Positions 46,970 to 59,969 of a stretch of 64,000 nucleotides of DNA are shown here, piece after piece; positions within the stretch are counted from its first letter, which is position 1; the number at the start of each line of letters is the position of its first letter. Below the pieces are notes generated by a model. The model had not been told where the DNA came from. It searched no databases and was given only the letters and a program-made list of their open reading frames with translations. Source of the DNA: Prunus persica (Eukaryota > Streptophyta > Magnoliopsida > Rosales > Rosaceae); contig NC_034009.1 in assembly GCF_000346465.2 (NCBI RefSeq), positions 30,190,131-30,254,130 on the forward strand, read 5' to 3'. The position numbers and the translations under genes were made by a program.

Positions 46970-47394
46970 GTTTTGAGGCTACCCTAGCTATCCGGCTTTA
47001 CTTCAATTTCACTTTCAATTCGTTTTGTTGCTTCCCTTTTTTTCCTTTTTAGTTTTTACTCTGTAATTTCTCTTCTTGTAGACCTCCGTTTATTCTGTGA
47101 ATTGATTTGGATGTGAACAGAGATGTGTTGATCGACCTTACTTATGATACACATGCCATGTTAATTTCTGATTTCAAGTTTTCGAATTGAATCAATCAAT
47201 TTCGTTTCAGACTTGGCTGCTATATATATTATGATCAAACACGTATTTGCATGGTCTGCAACACAAAGATTACAATTTGATGGCCTGTGTAAAGCCAAGT
47301 CGGAACGAAAATGACTAATTTCTTGTATAAATTTCTTATACAAAAAGCTGAACAAGATAAATACAAATCTCTCTTTCTCTCACGGATTCGGTAC
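46970..47394. other. rbcS 3' UTR and spacer
   Basis: The T-rich 3' flank of rbcS is followed by the 3' side of the next minus-strand gene. No other gene. Confidence 0.5.
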
Positions 47395-47778
47395 CTATTT
47401 GGTGGTTCTTAACCCCCAAATGTCATCATCCCAAATCACATCACTGAACAAGCCATAATGAGCTTCGCCCATGAACTCCACATCCCAAAATGGCATCCAA
47501 ATTGAACCCCATGACATTTGCTCATCCACCACAGCACCACTCAAACAACCCCAGTAATTCTCCTCCCCGGCCATCAAATTCTCAGCGGCCACCAAACCCA
47601 ACTGATGATTTCCACCGTCGATCCTCACATCTTCTTTCCCTGCAGCCTTGTCAATCGTTTTCTTAGCCTTCTTGCTTGCCATTGTCATTGTTGTTGTTGT
47701 TGTTGCTGTTGTACCCTCAAACCTTGATCCTTGATCCATGGTGGCACCACCAACATCCACACGTCTTTGCCTCTTCAT
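47395..47778 (-). CDS. Small unknown protein with Trp-rich acidic C-terminus
   Basis: A single-exon frame of 127 residues, not recognised. The N-terminus is basic (MKRQRRVDVGG) and followed by a Thr/Met run coded by a GTT-type repeat on the plus strand, then a Lys patch (ASKKAKKTIDKAAGKED). The C-terminal half is hydrophobic and acidic with seven or more Trp (EENYWGCLSG, MSWGSIWMPFWDVEFMGEA, FSDVIWDDDIWGL), reminiscent of the activation-type tails of plant transcription factors. The directional layout (basic, spacer, acidic-aromatic) and a TA-rich stretch just upstream at 47839-47858 favour a real gene. A nuclear regulator is conjecture. Confidence 0.6.
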   Translation of the reverse strand: MKRQRRVDVGGATMDQGSRFEGTTATTTTTMTMASKKAKKTIDKAAGKEDVRIDGGNHQLGLVAAENLMAGEENYWGCLSGAVVDEQMSWGSIWMPFWDVEFMGEAHYGLFSDVIWDDDIWGLRTTK

Positions 47779-50039
47779 TTCTCTTGGTTTGCAATTGACT
47801 GATCTTCAATTCTCTCAGAAAAACAGAGCTGGGTTGTTCATATATATATATATATATAATATAAGCAGAGAGCTAAACGGAAAAATATATCTAAGCTTCG
47901 TGAAGGAGACGGCAAGAAGATATTGATGGTGGTGGTACTTATATAAGGTTGGGAAGAGATAGGAATTTGGACTGCTTTTTCATAATATGAGGCTTAAGAG
48001 CAGAGCAGCTGTGATTTTTTTTCTCTTTTTCTTTTGTGGAACCGTGTTCACGTGCCTCTGCCCTGTCTTTTTCGAAGCACACCCTAGGAGCTACCAAAAG
48101 GCCAAGTTGTGGTTTTAATCGCTTTCTCTTACCTCACATCCAAAGGGCAACTGGGCAGCAACTAAATTGACACGAAGGCAGTTTGGTTATTTGTATGGGG
48201 CCATCTTTTTCTGTATGTTACAATATTATAGCATCTTCTTCAAATTCCAAATTTAGAAAATATAAATAACAATAGGTATTTCAGAAGATTTTTTCTGATA
48301 TTTTTCTTTTAATTTGGGCAGTCAGTCAGTGATCCTCTGTAAATTTCACGGTTCCCAGAAATTTGTTTAAGATTATATGGTGGAAGGAAGGCCTGTGGAA
48401 TAAAAGATGCTTGTGTTAGCAACCAAAAAGCTACACATAACAGATGCATGTTGGCAGCAAAGGGAAACAAAAAAGCTCCACTTGTGTGTTGTAAATAGAC
48501 AGGTTAGGAGTTGGATGGATGGATGGTAGCTGACCGACTGGTCCCTTGGCTTGGCTTGGCCTAACCAGAGGCTGCGAGTTGAATTGAAGTAACACACACA
48601 CTTGGACTTGGGCTAAAGTCTGGTCTTTCTATTTATTTATGATTTATGACAATATGACAATATGACAATATGACAATGAAAGAAAACAATCTCATCCTCT
48701 TGCATCTTTGCTAGTGGCAGCATGCATCTACTTATCCTTCGACATGGATGGATGGCTGTGTCTCTGTTTCTTCTTTAGCCGACTCATTTTTTGGAGTCCA
48801 TCCCATCAAACAAAACATTTATTTATTTATTTATTTATTTTTCTTATGATTGCTAATCAAACTTGGAGTAGACTTTGGAATTTGGGTAAGCCAACTCTAT
48901 CTACCTAACTCCTACAGATTTTATGCGTTTGGTATTGGGTTAGGCTATAATTTTCGAAAGCTAATTCTTAAAAAGAAAAGAGATTCTAACTCCTTCAAAT
49001 TAAGTTAACCGAAAGATAATTGCAGTGAAACCAACACTTAACCGAAAGATATTTGTGAGAGTTGGAACATTCCTAGATATTTTCTGAGACAACCTACTAT
49101 TTTAGGAGGGTGCAATTGAAATTACTTAAGAAAGGGGAAAATGAAAACGAATGCAGGCTATATAGTCTCATATGAGTAGAGGGTAGGCGCCCACCGCCCA
49201 CACTGTCATTCAAAATTGAAAAGAAAACCGTATAGTATTTACTATTTGCCGCCAAGGAGGATAGGGCAGTTGAGCAGTAATCAATTGTTGAGTTAACCAT
49301 TGATGAAAGGGTTCCCTTGGTCTTTTCATCTTCATGTAGAGTTTAATATGCATAACTTTATTATATTGGTCCATTGATATTTTTGTATTTTGGGGTTGAA
49401 ACTGGATTGGATCTGAGGACACATTCTTGGGTTTCCAACCAATTTGGTTGTTTCTTAGAGGAACCCGTTGGATATTTTATCTTCTTCAATGTCTTTCAGT
49501 CAATAGTAAAAGTTATCTGCAATCCCATACGATATGGGGGGAATAAAGAACAAACAAGCCAAACCTTGACGCACATGTTACATTCAGGAATCAGGAACAC
49601 ACACAAAATTCAACTTATTTCTGAGTATGAATCTTCAAAAATGTTTAAAAGATACATCAATTTTGTTTGATTTGACTCGTCAAATTTTGATTATTTTATA
49701 TTCGTCTGCCTGCTTTATAACTGGACATCACGTAGCTTATTGGGAAGCAGTGTGGGTTCCACTTTCACGGCCCCCGCATGCAACGACCCAACCCCTTTCT
49801 TAAGCCAACAAGAAAGGAAAAACCCCCAAGTCCAATTTCTTAAGCTCAAGTTCAACTAATGCCACAACATATCAACATGCTGCTTCTTGAAAATATCCCA
49901 GCAAAGAAAGAACAATGCTTTATTTTCAAAATTACCACCACTCTTCTTTCTTCCCAAGCAAAAGACGCTGCTCCCAATCAAAGCCTCAATTGGCTTCAAC
50001 TAGGCTTTGGAAAACCAGGTCCATTGACCCAAAAACAAA
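47779..50039. other. Intergenic
   Basis: TA tract (47838-47858), TGACAATA tandem repeat (about 48648-48678) and TTTA repeat (48818-48841). Several short open stretches carry no motif. No gene recognised. Confidence 0.5.
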
Positions 50040-52430
50040 AAACAGGTCCACAGGTCCACTCTCTGCAGCTTCAGCCACAATATAATAAAGGGGGAAGCTT
50101 GGCATATATAGATGCTCACCATTTCGAATAAAAGTGAGATCATACAATGAAAAGCCCTTTGAGGCTGCTTTTTAGAAAAGCAATTATGACCCATTCCAGT
50201 GATTCAAACGCATTCGTCCACAAACCAAAATGAAATCATACAGCTACTGAATCCTGAACAGGGATAAAAGCAGAAAAGCTTGCCAAAGCACAATGTGGCG
50301 TGATGCTTAGGCAAAGTGCGTGCATCACTCATCATGAACCTCTTCGGGTGTCAACAGATCAAGAATCAGAAAAAGCAAAGCAACCGATGGAAAGCAGAAT
50401 ATAACTATAACACAGATGGTATATTTACACTGTAAATGGCTGTTCTCGGATCGACTCAACAGCAACTTTAATTTGTACAGATTCCCTTGATAAGCCGCTC
50501 ACTGAAACTCAAAAACACCTAAATCGAAACAAAATGAAATTTTTTCCACCATGGACTCCTTACTTTTTACAATACAAGAGGGTGGTGGTGGTAGATCAAA
50601 GACAGACTAGACTCTCTTCTCAACCTAATGGCCACCCCCTCATAAACTCTTTTAAACATGACCTATGGACCCCTTACATTATTTGGTTAACATCACATTT
50701 ACTTACATGACACCGACACATTTCATTTACATAAATCCCTCAAACATATCTACACAAGGCAGAAGGATCTACTTCCTTCACTCTCCGAGAATTTCAAAAT
50801 TTACTCTCAATGCTATCCAAGTATTGTGGTTGACTATAGCAAACTTAAGCTCAATCTTTCCTATGTACCTTCATTGATTGAATTGGGCTTCTATGCCAGG
50901 GTAGGGATGCTGCAATTTCTCCTATCCCTATCCAGGCAATCAAACCCCTCGACCCTCACGGCTGGTTTGCTCCCAAAATTGGCCCGAACAAAGCCTCCTT
51001 TCCTTGTGGATGACGAAGGAGACGAGGATAGACCAGACGGGGCGGGTATTGGTGAGAGTGGGGTGAGTTTCTCATTCCCAAATCGAGCGTCCTGAATTAA
51101 TGGGTTAGCTACTCTGCTGGGCGGCGACCCGCTATAAAATGGGTGCTGCGAGGCCATTTCTGTACACGAAAATTGTTCAACGCCGAAAGATCCCTTCACA
51201 AAATCCAATATGAACAAATTTCAGAAAACCATACCTATTGATTCTTTTCAAGGCACATAACTAACAATGAATTGCTGATTAGTATTCAAATTCTCTAGAG
51301 TGATAGCAGCTGCAATTGATTACGGCACCTATCTGACCTTAATTTTTCTATGATGATTATTTAATTGTAGATCCAGAACGTATATATAAAGGAGAGTACC
51401 TTTGTGAGGAGGTTGTCCAAAATATCAGACCCTGCCTTTGGATCACAGAGCTCCGCTTGGTGGCTGCAATTTAATTAATAAATAGTTAAAAGCCGAATAA
51501 GAGAATTTCACAACTTGAAACCCTAAACCTAGATAATAAAATAAGCAGAAATTAAAAAAAAAATTGCAAACTTACCCAAATTGCCATCTGAAAGATCTGA
51601 CGGGATCGTGAGGGCTGGCGTTTAGAAGGCCAAAACGGCGAGGTTTGGGACAAACGACGGAGTCTCTTGAATAAGTCCTCATGTCTTCGCAAGCTGAGAG
51701 GGCGTTGCCTTGCTGTATCGCACAGTGATTCATTTTTGCTCCTTGCTTTCGAAAGGACGACGTAAAACCTGGTCAACCAAGTAATCAACGAAATTAAAAC
51801 TTGAAGGAGTTATATCTGTATAGATCTCACAAAAAACGTGCACAGTAGATGTCAACTGAACAGATCTGATCTGAAAGAGCCAGCCAATAAATCACACGAA
51901 CAAGAAATTTCGTAAGTGAAAATGATTTAAACTTTGTTAAAAAAAATTTGAGGTCGCAGATCTAGAGAACTTGCATCTTTTACGAACAAACGAACATAAC
52001 GAAGAGATTCGGAAGCACCAGATCCACATACAGAAAATTGAAATTACCCAAGCGTTTCATTGAACCTATAAGAAGCCGATAATAAAATAAGAAGGAAAAA
52101 AAGAGACAGGTGGTTAGTATTAAATACCTTAAATCTGAGTGTGGTAGTTAGCTGCTTAACTCGTCGCTGTGTTGTTATTAACAGTGAATTGAGAAAGAAT
52201 GGGAAGGGGAGGAAAATTGGGCGGAAGGAATTTGGTTTAGACAGGAAAGGAAGGGGAAAGGACAGAAGTTTGACACAGGTTGGTCTCCACCCAATTTATA
52301 GAGCCACTGGCGAAAAAGAAAAAGGTAAGCAAACAAAATAATAAAAGTTTTGAAGAGAGAGAAGAGATTTGGCAAATGGGCTTTGGTGCAAACATAACAG
52401 GCTAACAGCACAGCACAACTAGATAGAGAA
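50040..52430 (-). repeat. Segmental duplication, unit A
   Basis: It contains the gene at 50891-51733 with its leader and trailer. The trailer (for example GATCGACTCAACAGCAACTT near 50450) and the leader (for example ACAGGCTAACAGCACAGC near 52396) recur in unit B at 53424-55530 in the same order and orientation. Confidence 0.8.
50891..51733 (-). CDS. Conserved plant-specific protein of unknown function, copy A
   Basis: Exons 51733-51576, 51463-51400 and 51193-50891 give 174 residues. It begins MNHCAIQQGNALSACEDMRT and continues with VVCPKPRRFGLLN, then HQAELCDPKAGSDILDNLL across introns 1 and 2. SGSPPSRVANPLIQDARFG follows, and after a Pro/Ser linker the end reads VRVEGFDCLDRDRRNCSIPT. The correct frame in exon 1 is not the longest open one; it is set by splicing and by agreement with copy B. 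The pattern matches an Arabidopsis family I remember as unannotated (At1g68490/At1g13390 type). No membrane segment or enzyme motif is seen; the Pro-rich, disordered make-up suggests a regulatory or adaptor role. A 5' UTR intron (about 52127-51774) is likely. Confidence 0.82.
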
Positions 52431-53423
52431 AAGTCAAGTCAAGGTGAGAGGCGTGTGGGCATACAGAGGCGGAGCCTTTAAAATGTACCAAAAACTATAC
52501 AAGTTAAAATAGTATACGAATAAACTACAAGGTGTGATGCAGTTCGTAAACTATGATCTTTAGTTTGGCAAGTTATATGGTGTCTCAATGGCAGAATTTC
52601 AAAATTCGTTGAAAGTACTGTGTGGTCAGGAACAAACCAAACCCTAAATAATGTCGAAACACGATTAGGCTTTAAATGTCTTGTTTTGCTGGTAAACCTG
52701 TAATATGTGCAATATTTTATTGCTTCATGTAGGAGGTGCCTCTGCTGAGAAATACCAATTCCAACCCACCGAAACTATAAGGAAAATTACACTTGAAACC
52801 CCCTAGGCACCGTATAGTCTTTTTACAACTCAAACTTTCCACTTTCAAAGATTATGGAAACATCTTTAAAAGATAACAAGTATATTTTCCTCCGTTTGGA
52901 AAATGGAAAGGAGTTTTTGACTTTCCTGCGGTTCAATTTTAAACTAACGTGAATTGATGAGTTTGGCAATAAATTGCTTAAATGGCCATGTGCTTCAATC
53001 GAACCTTATTGACAGAAATAGCAAATAAATTGCGAATTGTAGCAAGCTCTTTTCATGATCATGACCTAAGGCTATGATGTGTATTTCAAAGGGTGCATCA
53101 TCAATATGAATCCGTACAAGCATCAGCAACAACCGCATTCACACTTAAGTGTGAATTTGTTGATCTAACCGCTACAACCATGCGTGTGAATTTGTTGATC
53201 TAATCGCTACAACCATGTTTGCATGCCAACGTGAATTTGTACAGTAGAAAAATCCCTAATCGAAACCGTTTTAACTTCGTCGAGTTGGTGGAACTAAACC
53301 TAGGAAGGGTCCTGCACCTCATCTAAAACTCGCAATCCATTTTTCTTCACAAACAAAACATTATAATAAGTCCAATCAAACTCATTTAAAGCTTTAACCT
53401 ACTTTCTTAATATACTTTTCGGA
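52431..53423. other. Spacer between duplicated units
   Basis: AT-rich. A 45-bp imperfect tandem repeat (GTGTGAATTTGTTGATCTAA) lies at 53148-53220. No gene. Confidence 0.5.
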
Positions 53424-55517
53424 AAACAGGTCCACTGCCCTGCAGCTTCAACAACATAAAAGAAAGTCCACAACCAGATAGATGCTCCCCATTCCGAATA
53501 AAGGTTTGAACAAAAGCAGATCACAGAGATCAATGATCTTCTGAGGCTCTGCTTTAAAAAAGCATGCACCATGGATTCCAAAATGGTTCAAAGTTCAAAG
53601 AGAACAGTCCACAATTTGGCGTCATGAGTAAGCAATGTGGGTAGCAGAAGTTAAAAGAATAGGCAGCATATGAACTGAAACACAAATGGAATATATACAC
53701 CGTAAATGACAGTTTAGATCGACTCAACGGCAACTTCAATTTGTACAGATTCGCTTCATAAGCCGCTCATTGAAACTCCAAAACACCTCAAATGGAAACA
53801 GAATGAAAATTTTCCAACACTAGACTCTCTTACTTTTTTACAACCCAAGAGGTGGTGCGGTAGAAGAACACAGACAAGACTATTCTCAACCAAATCCCAC
53901 CCCCTTTTATTATTTGGTTAACATCTCATTTACTTACATGACACTGACATTTCATTTACAAAAATCCCTCAAACATATTTACACACAAGGCAGAAGGATC
54001 TCCATAGTTCGCTGGCCGAAAATTTCAAAATTTCCTCTCATGCTATCAAGTATCGTGGCTGTCGATAGAAAACTTTAGCTAAAGCTTTTGCTATTTACCT
54101 TCATTGATTGAATTAGGCTCTATGCCAGGGTAGGGATGCTGCAATTACGTCGATCCCTGTCCAGGCAATCAAACCCCTCCACCCTCACTGCTGGTTTGCT
54201 CCCAAAACTGGCCCGAACAAAGCTTCCTTTCCTTGCAGAAGTTGTTGGAGACGAGGATAGGCCCGACGGGTGAGGGGTTGGTGACAGTGGCGAGGATGGG
54301 GTGAGCTTCTCATCCCCAAATCGGGCGTCCTGAATTAATGGGTTAGCTACTCTGCTCGGCGGCGACCCGCTGAAAAATGGGTGCGGCGAGGCTATTTCTG
54401 TACATGAAAATTGTTCAACACCAAAAGAACCCTGCACAAAATCCAACATGAACAAAATCATTAAGAACCATATGCTAAACAGCTCACAATTGATTCTTGT
54501 GTAGAAACATAACTAGGGTTGAATTTCTGAATGGACCATAAATTCCAATTTAGTATGTATTCTGAGCTTAATTTAGTACGATAACTGCACATCAGGAAAT
54601 GTTACGTACCTTGGTGAGGAGGTTGTCCAAAATATCAGACCCTGCTTTTGAATCATAGAGCTCCGCTTGGTGGCTGAAAATCAATTAAATAAAGAATTAA
54701 AACCGATACAAGAAAATTGGATAATTTGAAAACCTAAACAAAAAAAAGTAAAATTGAGAATCCTTACCCAAGCTGCCATCTGAGAGATCTGACGGGATCG
54801 TGATGAGTGGCGTTGAGGAGGCCAAAACGGCGAGGTTTGGGACAAACGACTGAGTCTCTTGAACAAGTCCGCATCTCTTCGCAAGCAGAGAGGGCGTTGC
54901 CTTGCTGAATCGCACAGTGATTCATTATTTTTCCACGCTTTGAGACGACAACGTAAAACCTGTTCAAACAAATCACTATTTGTTACAAATTATCATTTTA
55001 ATTTTGAACTGAGGGAGTCATTTCCGCAATAGATCTAAAACGGGCGTATTAGGTGTAAACTGAACAGATCTGATCTGATCTGATATTACGGCGAGTCAAT
55101 TGAACAGATAGGAACAGAATTTGGAAATTGCCTAAGGTTTTAACAGAAACTAAAAGGAAAACAAAAACAGAAAATTAGCAAACGAAAGAAAAAAAGGGCC
55201 AGGCATACCTTTAAGTTTGAGTGTAGAGCTTAGCTGCTAGGCTTCTTCTGTAGAGAAATCTATATATATTGCTACAGAGTTTTCATAGTAGAAGGAAAAC
55301 GGAAACAAAATTAGGCGAGAGGTAGGGGAAGAGACAGAAAAGGAAAGGGAAGGGAAGAAGGTTTAATAAGGAATGGCTTCCACCAGATTTATAGAGAAAA
55401 AAGAGAGCCAACAAAGAATCATAAAAAAGTGAAGTGAAAAATAATGAAATCAAAAAATCGGAGAGAGAAAAGAGGCTTGGGTATTGGGCAACAGGCTAAC
55501 AGGTTAACAGCACAGCT

Positions 55518-55530
<13 letters not shown>
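53424..55530 (-). repeat. Segmental duplication, unit B
   Basis: The diverged copy of 50040-52430 in direct orientation, including 5' leader, introns and 3' trailer. Exon boundaries are the same; introns and UTRs differ by many indels, so the duplication is old. Confidence 0.8.
54120..54925 (-). CDS. Conserved plant-specific protein of unknown function, copy B
   Basis: Exons 54925-54768, 54673-54610 and 54431-54120 give 177 residues. The first two exons are the same lengths as in copy A (158 and 64 bp); the third is 9 bp longer in the Pro/Ser linker. Shared blocks are MNHCAIQQGNALSACEEMRT, VVCPKPRRFGLLNATHHDPV, GSDILDNLLTK, GSPPSRVANPLIQDARFGDE and the identical C-terminus VRVEGFDCLDRDRRNCSIPT. 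Substitutions are mostly conservative and both frames are open, so both copies look functional. The function is unknown; see copy A for features and possible Arabidopsis relatives. Confidence 0.82.
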
Positions 55531-55565
<35 letters not shown>

Positions 55566-58179
55566 AAGGGAAAAAGGTGAGGGGTCTGGGGTGTGCCAGA
55601 GGAGAGCGAAGACCGACAGAGGCTCCCACAGTTTCTCTGATTTGAGATTTTTTTTAAAATTATTCAACGTGTGTTTAAATAGTGATAATTATTTTATTTT
55701 ATTAAAATATCTTTCTTGGGGTTATCAAGTTGTTATGAAATGGGAAATGGGTAATATTTTAGTGCTTCACGCAGGCGGTGCTTCCCGCGGGAACTCACAT
55801 CGATTTCGGCACCAAACCCATTGAAATCAACTTTACTATTGCTCGTTTTGTTTAACTTTACTTCCTGCAACACCCCGCGCCCCCCACCCCACGTGTCACG
55901 TGCATCCACCATTTAAGTTGATTTTTTTTTGTAAACAGTGATGCTTCATTCATGTTCATACACAAAAATAAATTCCTTTTCGCCATCCACGCCACAAAAA
56001 TATATTTGAAAAACTTGACATCCAAAGTCCAATAAATAAAAAAAACCTCTGAGGATATTTCTAAGAATTAAGATAACGTTATGGAGCCAGAATGTAAACT
56101 AATTTTTCCAACTTCGATTTTTCTAACAAACACGATAAGGTGACATGTGTATATATTTCCAATCTTGGTTAAGACAAAGTGGTGATGGGCATCATTGCCC
56201 AACTTTTTTCTGCCACAGCAATTGGGCGGTAAAATATCCCCCAAGATCCTTCCCGCCATAAATATCCGCCATCCCAAGTTCCCAACTGCGTTGATACCAG
56301 AGACTTTTGATTAATTTTTATATATAAAAAAAAGGGACAACGAAATGGTGCGGAGCTTGAATCAAATTTTCAGGGTTTAGACTTTGAGCTGCAAAGGCTT
56401 TATTCTCTTTTGCTGCTTTTTGTCACAAGATTCCAATCTGGGCCGCGTTTTGAATGGATGGGCTATATATAATACAATTACCTGTCCACTTTTAATAAGA
56501 AATTTACAGATAAATTGTGATTTGATCCAATTACAGTCGTGGGTGACGCGTATCCATTTTGGGAACGAAACGACACAGTTGGGCACGTTTAACACGAATG
56601 AGATTCTCTTGTAGTGTTGTTGGAGGAGGCGGAGCCAATTGAGCTGACAACTAGCAAAATCATATTACCGAGACTACCTTGGACCCGCTATCAATTTCCT
56701 AAGATTTTGATGGCGACGCGTTTTGATCTCAGGGACCGGAAAATCAATCCTCCCACCACTTCACTGCCATTGGGATTATGGGATAGCTGGCTAGCTAGCT
56801 GTAACAATAATCATTTCGTCTTTCAATGAAAGCTACCCAAACTTTTATTATCATGTTTTTTATCACAAAACATTCATAAAACTATAAGATTACTTTAAAA
56901 AAAATAAAATAAATTCATGCTGTCGTGTTCCGTCTAAAAACATGTTACATTGATGACATGGCATATACACAGCTTTGTGCTATAGTAGTTTTGGACTTGT
57001 CCTCTTTTGATCGGGCAGCTTTTAATTTGCAGGTTGGTTAGCGGTCCATTTCTTATCCTCCGTGAAATGAGATGAGCAACGACGCAGCACTCTCTGGACT
57101 TTCCATTTTCAGGTATGGCCGAGAGACACAGTTTGCTTAATCAACGTGATCAGCCCCGAAAAGATTAACATCGTTATCATAGTATGAAGCATAAAGAAAA
57201 GACTAACAAGTAATGATCAAACACACATTCGACCTAACCTAACAGCAAACATGTTATGTTGATCTTCACATTATAATTTTTAAATAAATCTTTCCTAAAT
57301 AGATCGAGCAAGTTAGCTGAAGCTGATTTGACTCAAAAGTAAAGGCTCCACATTTTATGTAATAAAGCAAAATATTGGTGGGTATGACAGCCATGATTTC
57401 ACATGCTGTGTCTAAGCAGATGACGACTCAACTCAAATGACTTCAAATCTAAACTTTACCGGGAATGACCATCATTTTTTCTTTGGTCCCTGCCCCTGCT
57501 TTTTGGACGATAATTCCAAATCATTGCACAAATTGGCGGAAAATTGCGTGCCTCCTCAACCCCAGTTCTCATCATCACTCACCAAAACCAGACATTGACG
57601 TACATTCCCGTCCCATTGTTGACTTTAATGTCAAAATTGCCGGAAAGGAGCAAATGAAATTTGATGTTGATCAATTTTATTGACATTTCTTAGATTCCTA
57701 GTTAAGAATGTCAACAATTGGGACGCTTCCAAATTGAGGTGCAATGCAACAGACTTATACATCGCAACGTCACAACACAACCAACGCCACAAAATATAAA
57801 CAAGTCAATTGAAATATATTTTAAATCAGTGGCAACTTCTCCCTAAAGAAGGAATAATATAAGGCTCAATTTTATTAATCACCTAACTCTAAAAGTAGGA
57901 TCTCCACATCGCATCTAGATGTGTTACCATCTTTACTTTCCTAGGGCAGGTTAAATGAGCAAGAAACACTTAACTATAACCAAAATCGACGGTTGGTGAA
58001 GGAAGGAGATTGAAAACATTACTTCTCACATTAATATATGAAACAATTGACAGAAGTTAGTCTATTATACCAAAAAAAGGTAAAGTGATAATAACAGGAA
58101 AGAAGATTAATATGCCTCCAAAAATATGTTACCATGTACTTCTTCACATACAGTGTCATTATGGTGGCTATGAAGTTGT
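55531..58179. other. Intergenic
   Basis: A (GA)n tract (about 55517-55562) closes the leader of copy B. The rest is AT-rich with no gene; short open stretches at 56384-56829 and 57465-57683 have no motif. Confidence 0.5.
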
Positions 58180-59969
58180 CTAAGCAGGTGCTGACTCAGC
58201 GGCGGCGGCAGCAGCAGCTCTCTTCTTGGCGAAGTATTCATCAGCACGTGCAAGGTTCTTAGCAACTGATGGCTTTACCCACTTCTTCCGACCAGGCAAT
58301 ACAGTGAGGTTACAGCCAGCAGCCTCAAGTTTCTCCTTTGCAGCTGCTGAAAAGGCACGAGCCTTTATATCCAGCTTCACACTGAGCTCCCCATCACCAA
58401 GAATCTAGAAAGGAAAAAAAAAAAAAAAGAAAAAAAGAGAGCCTCAAGTTCTAGTATGAAAATATGCTTAATGAGCAGTGCACACTGATAACTGCCTAAA
58501 CCCATATGTAGGTGCAATCCCGTCATCAAACTTGGCAATTATTGGGCCACATCAAGCTTGAAGTGGCCCTAATGCTTCTACTACATTTTTATTATTCAAT
58601 AATTTTTTTTTCCACAAAAGCCTCAATCTATAGTTCAGGCATGTCAATTGTCAAGGAGGTATTACAGCTGCTGAATAAGGTGTAATTTATAAAATTCGAG
58701 AACAAAAGTAATATATTATCAATGGCATAAAAGCTGGATCATATATGTGGATTGGCCAAGTTTTGGCCAGAATGCATCACACTTTCGCATTCTTTAACCA
58801 AAAGGATCAGAAAATCAAGGAAATTAAGTTTGTGTTTTTATAAGTAACAATTAAGTCAAATTTAAGAAGAAAGATTGAATTGTAGAAAAACGCACAGACT
58901 GCTTAGTTATTTCAATTAAAAGAGGCTTGTTCATGCTGAAAGTTATATATAAGCAACTATCGTTTTTAAAAAAATAATATCCAAACTAGGAGTTTTCGGC
59001 TAGAGATGATCTCTGTACTCTCCTGTATATGGTTTTAAGGCTTGCGGTTCAATTCAGCTTCGATTAGTAAAACAGAGATATAGAGGCCGTACTTTAAAGC
59101 AGCATATCACGAATGATATTTGAGTAATTGAATGTTATGACAAAATGCTGGAACATCAATCTGACCTTAACCACCACAACATGTGTAAAGTAGACAAATT
59201 AAGCATTTACCTTCAAAGGGAGTTTCCTTTCTCTTCCTGATGGGTTGATCAAACCCCTGTCCTTCAAAGTTTGTAATGACACTTCTTCTCCTTCTTGAAA
59301 CCCTGCTGCTTCTATGTCTTTCAAGTTCACAGGAACATACTTAGGCAAACCCACCTGCATACCTTGTACAAAAACAAAAAACAAACAGCAAAACAATTAC
59401 TTTGAGTATGTCACTGAAGCATATTGGCATACACTTGGCATGCCTTTGCATATAAAGACAAGGTAATCATACCTCCGGCAATTCCCTTGAGTTTGGGAAT
59501 TCGACGATAAAGCGGCATCTGACCGCCTTCAAAGCCCTTGCGCACCCCGGGTCCGGATCGAGACTTCTGGCCCCGCATACCGAACCCGCAGCTATTCCCT
59601 TGCCCAGCTGCTATACCTCTTCCCTTTCTCTTACCCTTCTTTCTGGACCCGGGTTGTGGGCCCAAGTTATCCAGCCTGAACCGCACATTGGTAACCGGAG
59701 CCCCGACTCCGGTCGACGCTGCCTTGTTCACAACCACTAGCCGCCTTCTTTCTGTAGTACTAATCACCTTGAGGGACGGAATACAACACAGTTTTTGTCC
59801 CAAGTTTCTCACATTTCCCTGTAAACATTGACATTATTATCAGCACAGTTAGCAATTCATATAGTTACAAAGAGAGGGAGAGAGAGAGAGAGAGAGAGAG
59901 TACCTTGAAAGATGAAGAAGGGAGACTGAGAGGTGGGGTTGGAGGAAGAAAGAGCAGAGACGCTGCCAT
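58180..59969 (-). CDS. RPL15: Plastid ribosomal protein L15 (nuclear-encoded)
   Basis: Exons 59969-59904, 59818-59473, 59362-59211 and 58404-58180 give 262 residues. The first approximately 60 residues are a Ser/Pro/Leu-rich transit peptide ([20 protein letters not shown]). The body carries the bacterial-type uL15 signature: [58 protein letters not shown], then [19 protein letters not shown] and [19 protein letters not shown]. An Ala-rich, low-complexity tail follows ([17 protein letters not shown]). It is part of the large subunit of the chloroplast ribosome. A (CT)n run (minus strand) sits in intron 1 just after the donor. Confidence 0.95.

Noticed and set aside
51552..51788. Longest open frame over exon 1 of unknown gene copy A
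   Set aside because: A different frame (MNHCAIQQ...) joins in phase to the next two exons and is conserved in copy B.
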